Positions 50,977-63,689 are shown, numbered from the stretch's first letter. The stretch: DNA of 64,000 nucleotides from Chrysomallon squamiferum (GCA_012295275.1 CM022668.1:571157-635156); one strand, 5' to 3'. Notes: generated from the sequence alone by a model not told the origin. Made by a program: numbers and translations.

Positions 50977-51525
50977 ATAGTAGTAATAGTAGTAGTTGTT
51001 GTTGATGTAATAATAGTAGTATAGAATATTGTTGTTCTAACTTAGTACACTTTAACACACAGCTATATGCATACAGATAAAGAAACATACAAATTCAAAA
51101 TGATGTCCTTAATGAAACATTAATAATTGTATCTTTACCACAGTAATCGAAAACACATTACTAGATTAAAAATTGTTGTTGATGTCTTTAACCTCGTCAC
51201 TCCGTGGTTTCTGTTACACTTTAGGGTGCGATATCCGGATATTACAGCTACTTCCGGTTTAACTACACCCGAGCGTACTCAGGTTTTCAGCCGGAAGCAA
51301 TTTAAAATTCGGAAGTTAGACACCAATTCACTGAGATTCCATACTGAAGAACGTTTAGACGAGAGAAAAATCGAATTGTTTTCATTTCATTTGTGTTAGA
51401 CTGTACAGTTTTAATAGATTGTTCACTGTTGCTTGAATTACCGGTTTGTTTTGTTGATCGGTGACTTTGATGAAGAAAACGTTAATAAGAAAGAAGTCAA
51501 GGAAAAAAGAACATATATATATATA

Positions 51526-52206
51526 CAGTATTCCCTCGCTATTCGCGGGGGTTACGTTCTTTACCCCACCGCGAATAGCGAAAAACCGCGAATATTGGAT
51601 GCAGTTTTAAAACGTCTATTATGAGATTATATACGGTACTAAATGCTTCCCAAACACTTTCTAAAGACACTCTTACTCATTAATACAGTAATAAAGTAAT
51701 ATTGCATGCAGTTATGTATTTCACTAATGTAGTAATGATAATGTAAACACATTTTAATTTTGTACTGAAACAATATTTTAATCAGAAAGAAACGTAAGTA
51801 CAGGAGGACAGTAACACCGCATAGCATAGTTACCCATACTGTATTACTGCACCGTAAAGTCATTTTCTATGCGTACAACATATGTATTAGAATTGACAGA
51901 AAGTGGAACAAATTTAAAGGCAAAACAGACAGATAAATACAGTGCAATTAAAAACATTATTAATACACGGTCACAAAAAATATGCACTGTATATACAGTG
52001 TATGCATTTATAAAAAAAAATACGTACTGTATTGCAATAATAATTGAAAAAATTTGATATTGTTTGTGCGGTTTACCGAGCATTTGTTTTTATGACGTTA
52101 TGACGCTCGCCTGGTATACCAGCATACAATGCGATAGGGTTAAGAGCCTAACCCGCGAATATACGGGGCCGCGAATGGGGAACCGCGAATAGGTGAGGGT
52201 ATACTG
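51526..52206. mobile_element. Non-autonomous pogo/Tigger-type element
   Basis: The left end CAGTATTCCCTCGCTATTCGCGG is mirrored at the right end by CAGTATACCCTCACCTATTCGCGG read on the minus strand, and both ends are flanked by TA (51524-51525 and 52207-52208). The CCCTCG...TTCGCGG terminal repeat and TA duplication are typical of pogo/Tigger elements. Extra GCGAATA/TATTCGC motifs lie inside both ends. The 681-bp interior is AT-rich and encodes no transposase, so it depends on a helper elsewhere. Confidence 0.85.
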
Positions 52207-52209
<3 letters not shown>

Positions 52210-52237
<28 letters not shown>

Positions 52238-52332
52238 TATGTATGTATTATGTATGTATGTTTATATATAAATATGTGTGTATGTCTGTGTATGTATGTA
52301 TGTATGTATGTATATATATATATACACACACA
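52210..52332 (+). repeat. TATG and TA/CA array
   Basis: TATG tetramers with TTATG variants, then TA and CA. It starts directly at the target site of the pogo-type element. Confidence 0.93.
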
Positions 52333-52339
52333 ATAAATG

Positions 52340-54060
52340 CTCTCTCTCATTTTCATGCACAAAAATATATTGTGAAATCTAACTTACTTTAATATTAAAT
52401 ACATAATTTCATTAATAAATAATTATTATTTTAATAATTACGATTATTGTTTTGGGATTAGTTTCTCTTCTTTTATGTTATGAAAACATTATTTAAATTA
52501 AGGGGCTTTTCTTTAATCCATGTAAAATACAAGCTTTTAGAACTCTAATCCCAGTCTCTGGCTGCTAAACAATGGTAAAGGAATTGTGCACACGCCTGTG
52601 CATGCTCAGCATAGACATCATAACTAATTTCCGCTGTCATTTCAGCAGCACCAGTATAATATATTTATATGGCATCAGATTTCCTCTACACGTCAAAGAG
52701 CACCATTTAACGCGTGTTTATAACTGACGGTTAGTTTTTTACATAGGTCATCTTTTATGTAACAATTTCTAGAACGTGCGATATATTTTTATACATAAAC
52801 GCCAGCTCACTGAAATGTTATCATGAAAATGTGAATTTGATTTAATTTTGCCACAGAATCTTGTCTCGAGAGTGAAATTAAGTGAAAAATAAATAATGTA
52901 TGTGTTGTCAGAGTTAGTAATTACAGTCACAGGATGACAACAAATTATTTGAAAATAATAAAATTAACTCTTTATAATCGATAATTAAAGAGAAAGTAGA
53001 AAAAAAGTACACTACTAGAAACGATACCAACAAACCGAAATTGTTTTGCAAATTGGAGCGGATATTAACCTTTTGTTAGATCGCTGGTTGGGACATGATG
53101 CACACCATTTACACGCACTCATTAAATTATTCACCGTTCCAACCATTAAATCACGAGTATAATTTTAAAAACCTTATTGTATTTTATTCCATAAGGAAGG
53201 TGAATAACAAAGATAAAATACGGGAAGCAGAAAAAAGAAATGCTTGAAAAACAACCGTGATAATAATAACAGTGATACACAAACTGGTAACGTCTTGAAA
53301 ATTACGCCCGCAGTGTGATCTGTTTAGGATTCGCTAGTTACGTCTTTCTTTATTTAAACATACCTATATATTTAATCCATAAATACTTACTTTACTTATT
53401 CTTCCTTTTAATAAAGCAATCGTCCGGGTATTTTCGGAAATATTCGGAAATTATCTGAAATAACTATTGTAGGACAAAATCATGCCATCAGTAAAATGCT
53501 TTCCAAATTAATTTCATTTTCATTTTTGATGAATACTGCGTCTTGTTTGTCTATTATTTTAATCATACGTCATTATTACTGTCATTTACCAGTGCACACC
53601 TCCCTAGGGTAACAGATTTTTCTTTGTTTATCGCATTTCAGATGACACCGCTTACAGTCTACAAAAAAATAAAAAAATAAAAACCTAACAAAAAGGATAT
53701 TACTTTGTGCAGTCTTCTTAGTCTGGATCCATTGTAAATTATGGACCTTCATCATTCTTTCATTTTTTTTTTTTTTTTTTTTTTTTTTGGTTTTTTTTTT
53801 TTTTTTTTTTTGTTGTTGTTTTTTTTGCAGCCTAAACTGTACAGTGAGAAAATATATATATATATATATATATATATCTGGTACAATTAACAGATCAGTT
53901 CTCAATACAGTACATTATTAAAACTTTTACGATGGTTTGTAAATATAGTGTTCATTTGTACTGGTGTTTGTAAGTGGAACATTTGCAACCCGAATTGATT
54001 TTTTTGTTGTTGTTTTAATGAGGTTCAAAAGCAATAGTAAACTACGTTTTACAACAAACT
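52340..54060. other. Non-coding stretch
   Basis: Unique AT-rich DNA; long interrupted T run (53760-53826) and TA (53851-53876). No gene seen. Confidence 0.5.
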
Positions 54061-54079
54061 CAAATTAAATTTTAAACGA

Positions 54080-54350
54080 TTTCCTGAGAAATAGTCACGT
54101 GACCAGCTGTTGATAATGCACGTTGAATCAGTGTTAACTTTTTGCATGGACCTATTAATTCCATCACTTAACTGGTGTCTATTTAGCGCTGCCTCATGTG
54201 TTTCCGTGAGTTCATGACCGGCGAACTACCATACAAGTGAAAGACGAATTGAACACAACTGTCAGCCGACGTCTAACAAAATGTCAAATTACGGCTACAC
54301 AGAGTCGATCTTGAGTTAATGACTAGCTATGTAGAAATAGCTTTCTTCTA
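54080..54350. promoter_or_regulatory. Unique island with CLEAR-type E-box
   Basis: GTCACGTGAC (54094-54103) is a perfect 10-bp palindrome identical to the TFEB/MiT CLEAR motif, followed by CAGCTG. The 270 bp are repeat-free and less AT-rich. Candidate regulatory element. Confidence 0.3.
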
Positions 54351-55289
54351 GTAACTAGTACAAAGCGTAGAATTTTTTTTGTTTTGTTTTTGTTTTAATT
54401 GAATAATTATTATTATTGATATTACTTGTATTTAATTATTGCTTTTGTTATTATTAATCTTGTTAATGTCTTTATTGTTCTTGTGTTGTTGTAATCGTTA
54501 TCATCATCATCATTATTAATATCGTTTACAAAATTATCTATATTAGTAAGTAAGTTTATAAACATCAGTTTTGTTAAATTATTGTCAAAATATAAGTGTG
54601 TATTATTAAAGAAAAACTATACATTTTTTTTTTTTTAAAACTACTTTCCATACGCCACATTACTTCTAAAACGTGTTATGTAATATGATGTGGCACAGCA
54701 GTAGTATTTGCTTTAGTCTAAAATGGCGTTATAATTTAATGCGCGTATCAAAGCGGACGATCCGCTGAAATGTTTATTATCAGTTACTATGTGTATTCAA
54801 GCGTATTGAATTTTTAAAATAAGTAAAGAAAGAATTTGTGTTTTAACATGAATAGAAAAGCATAAAATATTAATATGCGGATTTAAAAAGTAAACGGAGA
54901 AAGAAAAAATATTTGTGTGTGTTCAAACTATGACGTCAGAAGTGTAAAACTTGGAGCTTTACCAAATCAAATCTGAAATTTTGTTATTTAAAACGTGCTT
55001 TTGTGTCACATAAGTTTACATTAGCTGTGAGTTGTACAGAATTTAAAATAAAATTTACACACAAACATGCACACATAAATACAAATATACATACAAGAAA
55101 GCTGGTATATAGTAGTAGTAGACAGGCGATTATGGAATAGACTAATTCAATAAATGAAGTGGAAAAACCGTTCATTCATTGTAGTGATTATACTGATTTT
55201 ATTTTTTTAAGCATTTATTGAGGTGGCATTCATTAATTCGTAAAAGTTATATATTAACATGAATGCAAATTAGCAGTAACAGTTATTAA

Positions 55290-56060
55290 TCACATTCAGT
55301 GCTCAAAATGCAGCCGACTTTGCAGCGTTCAGCGCACAGGTCACTCGCTCGCTGAACGTTCGTCCCTGGCAGACTAAACTACGCGCGTCACCTGAATTCG
55401 GAACAAATTTCAAAGCGACTCCCACGTTTGCAGCAGTGATACTGCCATGAAAGTGCATGATTCACATATACATATACACATCATGTACAGTTACGTTTTT
55501 CTGTTTGTATATATATATATATATACACACACATATACATATACTTATATACAAACAGAAAAAAGTAACTGTACATGATATAGTCATACACACATTATCC
55601 AAAATTAGAGAAATGAAAAATTAATACATCTTCATGAAAACATTGTCTTCGATATTTTGGTTATGGTTCACTCCTCGCAGATGCATTTCATGCAGGGTGC
55701 ACAATTTTGTCTTTGTCTGTTTTGGGGCCACATGGCCTTCACACACGCTGTTTTTGAAAATGGTTTCTTAATGATCTGCAACTGTGAAAAACACGTCTGT
55801 TTAACGGAACACGAAGTTTACGTCATGCCACTTGCGGCCGTACGCGTGTTATGACGTCAGCTAGATAACCGAATTCGGTTGGTTCATCTACGAAACCCCT
55901 CCCAGACTGCCAGTTTAACAGCTTAAAGCATTCCTGAATTAAGACCATTAAGTCCCAGAACCATACGGAATCGGTTCCGGGAACACAACATACGGCCCCG
56001 ACGTCAGCCGTTTTGAAGGCGGAAGTGTGACGGTTTGGGTGGTATCACATCTCACAGATA
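55290..56060. promoter_or_regulatory. GC-richer region beside foldback and hAT elements
   Basis: Two islands (55290-55450 and 55650-56060) around the foldback element. CpG-containing, e.g. CTCGCTCGCTGAACG, GGCCGTACGCG and GGCCCCGACGTCAG. A short frame at 55657-55854 is open but not recognised. Regulatory or an old exon; cannot decide. Confidence 0.25.
55480..55579. mobile_element. Foldback (inverted-repeat) element, about 100 bp
   Basis: Arms of 32 bp (55480-55511 and 55548-55579) begin ATCATGTACAGTTAC and differ at one base; the 36-bp centre is AT and CA simple repeat. No target duplication could be seen. It may be a small MITE-like hairpin or an inverted duplication. Confidence 0.7.
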
Positions 56061-56159
56061 GACCCAACTTGTTATTTTTAATGACACTGAGATGACATCA
56101 TTCGATGTAGTTGTTGTTGATATTCTTCACTGGCCACCTGTTTCTCAAGACATCTAACC

Positions 56160-56477
56160 CAGGGGTTTTCAAACTTTGGTCCGCGGACCACAGGGGGTCC
56201 GCAAGTACAAGACAGGGGGTCCGTGGACAGCGAATACTTTTTATGGGCAGTTTGATTTTATATATGTTTTTTAATCGAAATCTTTTTTCTTATATTTGTA
56301 AATGTGAGCGCATGAAATAATAGGTAAATAATTTTGTAATATATCCTAATATATCCTAAATAAATGTAAAAATATATGTTATTTTAAGCAAATATTTATT
56401 ATAAATTTCATAAGCGTTTATAAGGTAAAGCCTGAAATATAAAGGGGTCCGCAAGTCAAAAAGTTTGAAAACCCCTG
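56160..56477. mobile_element. hAT-type non-autonomous element (MITE)
   Basis: A 318-bp element starts CAGGGGTTTTCAAACTTT and ends with its exact complement AAAGTTTGAAAACCCCTG after one poly-A-like base. It is flanked by a perfect 8-bp target duplication ATCTAACC (56152-56159 and 56478-56485). CAGGGG...CCCCTG ends and 8-bp duplications are the hAT signature. Subterminal GGTCCGCGGACC and GGGGTCCGCAAG motifs recur near both ends. No coding capacity. Confidence 0.95.
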
Positions 56478-56799
56478 ATCTAACCAACTGAATATGTCAG
56501 GGTGGAAATGGAACGACGTTTACGTTGTAACAACAATCAGCCCGTAACGCTTGACCAGTTGGAACACGTTTTGACTGAGATGTGGAAATCCATCTCAAAA
56601 GTCTTCTTCAGCCGCCGTTGCAAGCCTGTACCAAGCTAATAGAGCCACACACAATACTGACTCTCTCAATTAACTTTTGGCAGAGTGTCTAGCATTAAAT
56701 CAATGATTTTTAGTTTACATTTTCAATAAATAAACATTTATAGCAGACTGCCAAACATCACCTTGTTATTTTCTAAACAAATATGTGTATATATATATA

Positions 56800-56900
56800 C
56801 ATACACACACACACACACAAACAAACACACACACACACAAGAACACACACACACACACACACACAAAAAAACACACACACAAGCACACACACACACATAG
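56800..56900 (+). repeat. (CA)n with A-rich interruptions
   Basis: CA units broken by AAA and AAG. Confidence 0.95.
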
Positions 56901-57021
56901 AAAAAGTAACTGTGCTTCATAAACAGAGCTTTAACATTATTCACTCATATAAACAGCAATCACCCAGTCTGTATGATTCACTCATAGTTATGTTAACTTT
57001 GCACTCTTTCCCAGTTTTCAG

Positions 57022-57155
57022 ATGAGTTGTGATTACGGAATACCCGTGTCAGTGGAGCAGACCATGAACTCCCACTGCCGTCAGTCTTTTCAGGCGTCCG
57101 GCAAAGTGGGCGTGGACCGTAGTGATACAGAAACATACCTCTTCACTGATATTAT
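57022..57155 (+). other. Exon-like GC-richer segment
   Basis: CCCAGTTTTCAG precedes an open stretch starting ATGAGTTGTGATTACGG that stays open for over 40 codons with mixed composition. No recognisable domain and no strong donor at its end. Weak exon candidate. Confidence 0.2.
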
Positions 57156-57409
57156 TTTAATTATTTTTTCTTTTTTTTCATTTTATATTGTCATAATTAT
57201 TATTGATGGTATTGCTGGTAGTGATGGTTGTGTTGTTGTTGTTGACCATGAAGGTCAGTGAGAAAGCACAATGTTTCCAGTGATCTTTTATATATTCGTT
57301 CCCGTAGACAGAAACAAAATAGAGAACCACTGACTTATTGATTACTAGGCTCTGAATAAAATGAATAAAATGATAGAGATAAAATAAATTATACCTCTTT
57401 ACCTGCCTG

Positions 57410-57712
57410 TCTTTATTTGTGTGTGTGTGTATGTGTGTGTGTGTGTGTGATTGTCTGTCTGTATCTATCTATCTATATGTATCAGGTTCTCTGAATAGGA
57501 TCGTGAGTTCTAGAATATGTCAGTTCTCAGTAAGAAATGTGTTTCTAACAGTCTGTGTAGATTACATGTGTACGTTTACTCAATAACTGACACTGAAAAT
57601 GACCTTTTCAGATTTGTACTTTTGTTTTTATACAAGCAAAATCAACCAACCGTCACAGTCGAAGGAAAAACAATCGAATTAATTTCCTTTTTGTCTTCTT
57701 TTTCTTTTATTA

Positions 57713-57749
<37 letters not shown>

Positions 57750-57880
57750 CAAAGAAAAAATTACTTTGTTTCCTTTTCTATTCTGTGTTGTCGCTCCAAC
57801 TTCATCATCATCATCATTGTTACTACTTGCTCTATCGTCACTATTATTTTTCTTAGTTCAACATCTGAACTGAACTGAAC
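57410..57880. repeat. Simple-repeat cluster
   Basis: GT (57418-57449), ATCT/GTCT tetramers (57453-57478), TAA (57715-57747), ATC (57805-57816). Confidence 0.9.
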
Positions 57881-58258
57881 TTTAATGTCTATACCATTTG
57901 AGGATATTTACATATAATAATTAACATAATTTTAACTAATAAAACATCAAACACATAATTATGTTCTAATAACGGTGACAATCACGATGATGATAATATT
58001 ACTAATAGTAGTCGTGGCATCGTTATTAGAGCATAATTATATGTCTAAAAATGTATGTAACTTTCGTGCTGAACAAAATTAAACTAGATTAAAATACAAA
58101 CCGCTAGCAAGCTCGAGAAAACAAAGAGGTCACTTTTCACGATGACTGTTGTAAAATGATTTCGTTTAATTTCCCGTCTGCTCTTCCGAGTCGATCGAAT
58201 TCCAAAATCTTTTTCCTGTTTATAACGAAACGAAAGGTAAACATAAATTAAAATGTTC

Positions 58259-58260
<2 letters not shown>

Positions 58261-58341
<81 letters not shown>
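58261..58341 (+). repeat. (CT)n microsatellite
   Basis: 81 bp of pure CT. Confidence 0.98.
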
Positions 58342-58344
<3 letters not shown>

Positions 58345-58733
58345 TTATTATGAAAGAAAATTATTATTCCTTTTGTTATTCCTTTATTCTTACTTGATTG
58401 TTATTTTTTATATATTGTTATTAACTAAATAATAAATAAATAAATAAAAAATACATCGCTTTAACGCAAATGGATTTTTTAATAGAATAAAGCGCTGACG
58501 TCAAAGTATTGTTGACGTCATACAATAACTATAGAGAAGCATGGAATGCAAGTTGCTTATTGTTGTTGCAGTTGTTGTTACTTTTGTTGTTACTGCAGCT
58601 TTCAATGAAGGGTTATTATTTATAAAGTATAATAATATTATTTTGTTTGTTATTATTATTATTGCTGTTGTCTGTGTTGTTTCTGTTTTTACTGATATGG
58701 CTATTCTTTTTCTAGTTGTGATTGGTAGATTGT

Positions 58734-58765
<32 letters not shown>

Positions 58766-59310
58766 ACTTATATTACAGAAAATATAAAATCTATGCCAAG
58801 TAATTTTATAACCACCATTATAATCTTAATTTATTTTGGTTTTCTCGTTTTATCTGAATGGAAAGAAATACTCATTTATTTCCTTGTAATACAGAAACTT
58901 ATTAAGAGCAAGTGTCCAACCCGATACAAATCTGCTTTGTAATCTCCTTGAAGTCTATATTTAGAAAAATTGATGCACTTGTCGCATGCTGATTGGCTGT
59001 AGAAGCTGATTGTTTTGACGAATTGTCTTGGATATCGTACATCTCATAATAACATAGTCTCTGTTGTTCTAGTCGCATCTCCACTGTCGGGTAAGATAAA
59101 GATAATCGAGACTGATAAAGTAAATTGCAGACGAATTTAATTTCGTTCATTCTCGTCACCAGTCGATATTGTCAGTCGTATTTTTTCACGATTCATTCGG
59201 GGTTTTCCGTAACGATCGTGATATTTTAAAAAGCTGATTAATCCAGCCTTTGGGAGAAGTAACATTAAGGTGTGTATGTTCAATGAAGGAGAGAGAGCGT
59301 ATGGGGGAGG

Positions 59311-59319
<9 letters not shown>

Positions 59320-59404
<85 letters not shown>
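59320..59404 (+). repeat. (GA)n microsatellite
   Basis: 85 bp of pure GA after a GGGAGG-rich lead. Confidence 0.98.
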
Positions 59405-59408
<4 letters not shown>

Positions 59409-59841
59409 CTGAACAAATCAAGTCTTATAATCAGATCTGGTTATAGTAAATACTTGTGGTTATTGAGCGGCTGCGGTCAAATGCTGGGATGCTGGGTATT
59501 ATAATATTGCTTGGTTCGACCAGTTCGGTTCAGATAATAAAAAAAATAATAACAATAATCATAATTTTAGAATTCTGATCTCTCTTGTTTTAAGTCTAGG
59601 ACCGCTCCCGATTAATGTGACACAGAGATAACATTAATACGCTACAATGATAAAATTAAGCACTATATAGATAACATTTATAAGCTACAAAGATATCATT
59701 CAAGCGCTATAGGTTTACATTATCATTGCGTCTGATCAGCGGCACGCAGTAAATTGTCGTACTCTGGAGTATTGTATAGAAAATATTATCAGATTTCTAT
59801 TTTACCTGATAGCATTGTGCGGAATGAGTCTGTTCGTCGAT

Positions 59842-59896
59842 ATGTGTGTGTGCGTGCGTGCGTGTGTGCGTGCGTGTGTGTGTGCGCGCGCGCGCT
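59842..59896 (+). repeat. (GT)/(GC) alternating tract
   Basis: GTGTGTGCGTGCGTG ending in GCGCGCGCGCG, a strong Z-DNA candidate. Confidence 0.93.
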
Positions 59897-59974
59897 TTAT
59901 GGTCTGTGTTTTTGAGAGAAAAGGAGGGAACGAAAGATTGAAGGAAAGAAATAAAGAAACAAAGACAGATAGTA

Positions 59975-59995
59975 AAATAGATAGATAGATTAGAT

Positions 59996-60055
<60 letters not shown>
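59975..60055 (+). repeat. (GATA)n microsatellite
   Basis: About 17 ATAG units with one TAGATTAGAT variant at the left. Confidence 0.97.
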
Positions 60056-60141
60056 CTGAGAGAGAGAAAAAGAAACATTATATAGGTAGACAGAGATACT
60101 CAGTCAGACAGACAAACCAAAAAATCTAGATAAATGGCAGA

Positions 60142-60284
<143 letters not shown>

Positions 60285-60912
60285 TGTTAGTATGATTTTC
60301 CTACACACAGCTTCATATTTGCCGTATTTTTGGATAGCCACGATTACATATGTGCATATATAATTACTTGTACGTGTGTATTTGTATATTTACATGTATA
60401 CTGGGATTGTTTATCTGTTATCTATAAAAGACTGAAATATTGTCGATTTGTCAATATTTATCAAACTTTTTTTCAATGACTGGCAGGTTTCTCTCCAAGA
60501 CAAGTGCTGTGTTTATTTATGAACATTGATTTTTGTTTGCTTTAGGAAATATGTAATTTTATTCCATTAATAAAAAACGTTCTCTCAGCAATTAAGAGAG
60601 ATTCTTGACATATAATCAATTCTCACACAAATTGTTCTACTCCATTCCCTATTCATTTCAAAAAAGAAAAACAAAAGAACTATTTTACAGTGGCCATTGA
60701 AGAAACAACATATATGCTTAAGTGTTCAGTTTATTATATATATATATATGAATGTATGTATGTATATATGTATATCTATTAATTTATCATTTTGTGAATT
60801 CAGAATCTAGATGAAATTAATAAACAAAAGAGTACTAACAAAAGTATGTTTTTATTAGTAGTAGCGGTAGCAGTAGTGGTAGTAGTTATTATTAGTAGTA
60901 GTATTATTAGGC

Positions 60913-61030
60913 GATCTAAACGCCGGAATAAAGGCTTTGTGACTAGGTTTATTGCAATTGTGACTAGGTTTTTGTTTAACAATAATAAAGAGACAATGGG
61001 ACAAATGTAATAATGTTAACGTCTAACATT
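60913..61030 (+). repeat. Dispersed direct repeat, copy A
   Basis: Starts GATCTAAACGCCGGAATAAAGG and shares with 61699-61826 the blocks CAATTGTGACT, TTTTTGTTTA, CAATAATAAA, AGACAATGGGA and AATGTTAACG. Contains an internal repeat GTGACTAGGTTT. Unknown family; could be a segmental duplication or an uncatalogued short element. Confidence 0.8.
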
Positions 61031-61439
61031 GTGATACAAATGTATCTAAAATTTGAGAGAGAGAGAGGGGGGAGAGGGGAAGAGGGGGAGGGAGATAAAA
61101 TGTGTGAATTTTATCACAGGCTGAGTAGGTTAAGTAACAGAATTGCGTGCATGCACTTAAACAGGAAATAAGAAAAGAAATGAATTTAATTGCTGGAAAC
61201 ACGGTTAAAATTAGAATTGAAATAAATAAATAAAGATAATCAAAATTAGATTTGCTGTAATTGTTTATTCTCACGAAAAGAAAGGCTAACAACCAATGAA
61301 AATGGAGGTCAAATTACAACAAACAGCCATTAACACGAAAATTACATCTTGCAGTTATTAACGTACAAATTACGTCACGTAGTCATTGACACTTGATACT
61401 GGAGTAGCACTAATTAAATGAAATAAGACATTTAGTCAA

Positions 61440-61700
61440 GTCCGGTTACTCTAACAAATAGAATTACCCATAATCCCACTGCGATGTAACAACTTCCGCA
61501 ATGAAGCAGAGACATTATTGTGACCAGAAAAGGATAGAAGCACGACTTGTAAAGTGATACGATTTAGGACTGGCATCGCGCCGATCAACAAAATTAATTT
61601 TACAAATTACTATGGAAACCCGGTGGTGCAATAAACCACTACAAACGCACTCACAGAGCAATTATCATTTCATCGCTTAGTGATTAATGAAGACGGGAGA
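61440..61700. promoter_or_regulatory. Unique island between the two dispersed repeats
   Basis: Less AT-rich, repeat-free, with ACCCATAATCCCACTGCG, GGCATCGCGCCGATC and AATTATCATTTCATCGC. No open frame. Candidate conserved element. Confidence 0.25.
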
Positions 61701-61826
61701 TCTAAACGCCGGAATAAAGGATTCGTGTCAGTACATGAATGTAATTTTTACAATTGTGACTGGATTTTTGTTTATCAATAATAAACAGACAATGGGATAT
61801 GGGTAACAATGTTAACGCCTAATGTT
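61699..61826 (+). repeat. Dispersed direct repeat, copy B
   Basis: Second copy of the 60913 repeat, same strand, about 790 bp downstream. It has a perfect first block of 22 bases, then a stretch differing by insertion and substitution, then the shared 3' blocks. Sequence between the copies is unique. Confidence 0.8.
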
Positions 61827-61829
61827 AAA

Positions 61830-63200
61830 ATAGTTACATCAACAATGTGAATCTGATTTAGATATACATTTCGTATAATAATTCACATTAACAGTGTGTG
61901 AATTTGAAAAATATATATTTTGTTTTAATTTATTGCATATTTTTTCTTCTCTCTTTCTCTCTCTCGTTTTAATCATCGAACACATACAAAAATAAAAAAA
62001 TAAACAAAACTAAATAAATAAAAATATCTTGTGGACGAACCATTTATAGGAAAATGATATTATACATTTTCCTAAAGATTTTATTACTATAACAATTTTT
62101 AAAAAATCACACCTTTCTAGAAACTGCTATAAATGTGAAATTATGTAAATGAGTAGCGCTTATATCAAATCCTACATACAAGGCACAGAAGATTAATAAC
62201 ATGTTTTTAATACACAATGCTACGGTATGTATGATAACGTCAGTATGATGATATCTAACTGTAAAATTTAAAGCTAAAAAGATATAATATAATACTTATA
62301 TTACAGATATCACCAAATCAACGCTTTTATTGACCTTTCTTGTTAACGATGGTGATGAGTATAATAAAACAAACCACTAGAACAACAACAACAATAATAA
62401 TGACAATAACAGTAAGTTATAAAAGTAAATTTGCATACATAATTACTTTATTTTGTTCAGTTTTAATTACATATTTTTATTTGACTGAACATACAGTTTT
62501 TTTTTTTTTGTATTCCTGTCATAATAAAAAAAAAAAAAAAAAAAAAAAAACAGTGTTTTGAATGAATAACAATCATAATAATTACAGTAGTTTGATCTTT
62601 TGCAAAAACACTCTTCGAATTATTGCTAAAACAGATTAACACACTTCCGTTTTCAATAACGGACATGCATCCGCCATGAAGCAAGTAGTTCGTGCGTAAA
62701 CCATTTTACGTGCTCCGTTTGAAGTCAAACCATCCCCGAGACTACAAAACGGTAGTATTGTATGGTGTTTTTGTCCAGTAAGAACTCGCTGCCATTACTT
62801 CTTTAGAAAACCTAAATATTTCAACTAATCAAGTGATGATAACTCTAATTCTGTTCAGACTCAAATCAGTGGTGGCGCAATTACGTCCAGGTTTCCCAGT
62901 CCGCGCTGTAGTTGACTCTGTGAGGCTACACTTAAACGCCGCCGTGTCTGTCATCCTGGCCAGCTTAACGAATCCATCTTTTGGAAACTCGAGCAAACTT
63001 CACGGTTTGCAAGTTAGACTTGTTTAATTTTAGCCTACTGATTGTCACGTCTTTTTCAATTAGACTTAAAAAAAATTGACGAGTTCATCAAAGGATCAAA
63101 AATGTTTAATGTCAAAACCATTTACTGCTAAACTGCCGCAGGTCTATGTGTTAGAAGAAAGCTTTGCTGACTTCAGAATATTGCTGAATTAGTTTCTGTG
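61830..63200. other. Non-coding stretch
   Basis: T11 (62499-62509) and A25 (62526-62550) runs; a GC-richer part at 62640-63030 with an open frame (62833-63027) of no known family. No gene assigned. Confidence 0.5.
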
Positions 63201-63204
63201 TAAA

Positions 63205-63535
63205 ACATTGTTAAGTATAACATATTACTAAACTGTATAAAGTGTTACTAAGTTGTAAGAGGACTAATTATAATATTTCACTTAGTTATGAAAGGTTTTA
63301 AAATAATGTAAGAGATCTTAGAATAATGTATTACTAAGTATAAAGTATTACCTAGTTTGTAGAGGAAATAAGTGTAACGTACTACTAAGTTAGTTGTAAA
63401 AAGGTATTAGAATAATGTATTACTAAGCATAAAGTTTGTAGAAGAATAAGTATAATGTACTACTAAGTTGGAAGAAGACTAAGTATAACGTATTACAAAG
63501 TTGTAATAGGACTAAGTACAATGATTTACTGATAC
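63205..63535 (+). repeat. Degenerate minisatellite, about 45-60-bp unit
   Basis: At least six diverged units built from AAGTATAATGTATTACTAAG and TTGTAAGAGGA-type blocks, with unit length changing by loss of sub-blocks. Confidence 0.8.
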
Positions 63536-63554
63536 AAGGTTATATATGTGCTTG

Positions 63555-63660
63555 AGAGTATAAGAGAGTTAGATCACGTAAGAGAGTTAGATCACGTAAG
63601 AGAGAACGAGCAAGTGGGCGAGAATGAAAGTGTGTGTGTGTGCAGGTGTGTGCAGGTGTG
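63555..63660 (+). repeat. Short tandem duplications
   Basis: TAAGAGAGTTAGATCACG repeated two and a half times (63558-63606), then GTGTGTGCAG repeated (63632-63660). Confidence 0.9.
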
Positions 63661-63689
63661 TGAGAGAGAAAAAGTAAGTGCAGGATATG

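Noticed and set aside
51127-51399. 90-residue plus frame before the pogo-type element
   Set aside because: No known motif and no splice or promoter support; could not be linked to a gene.
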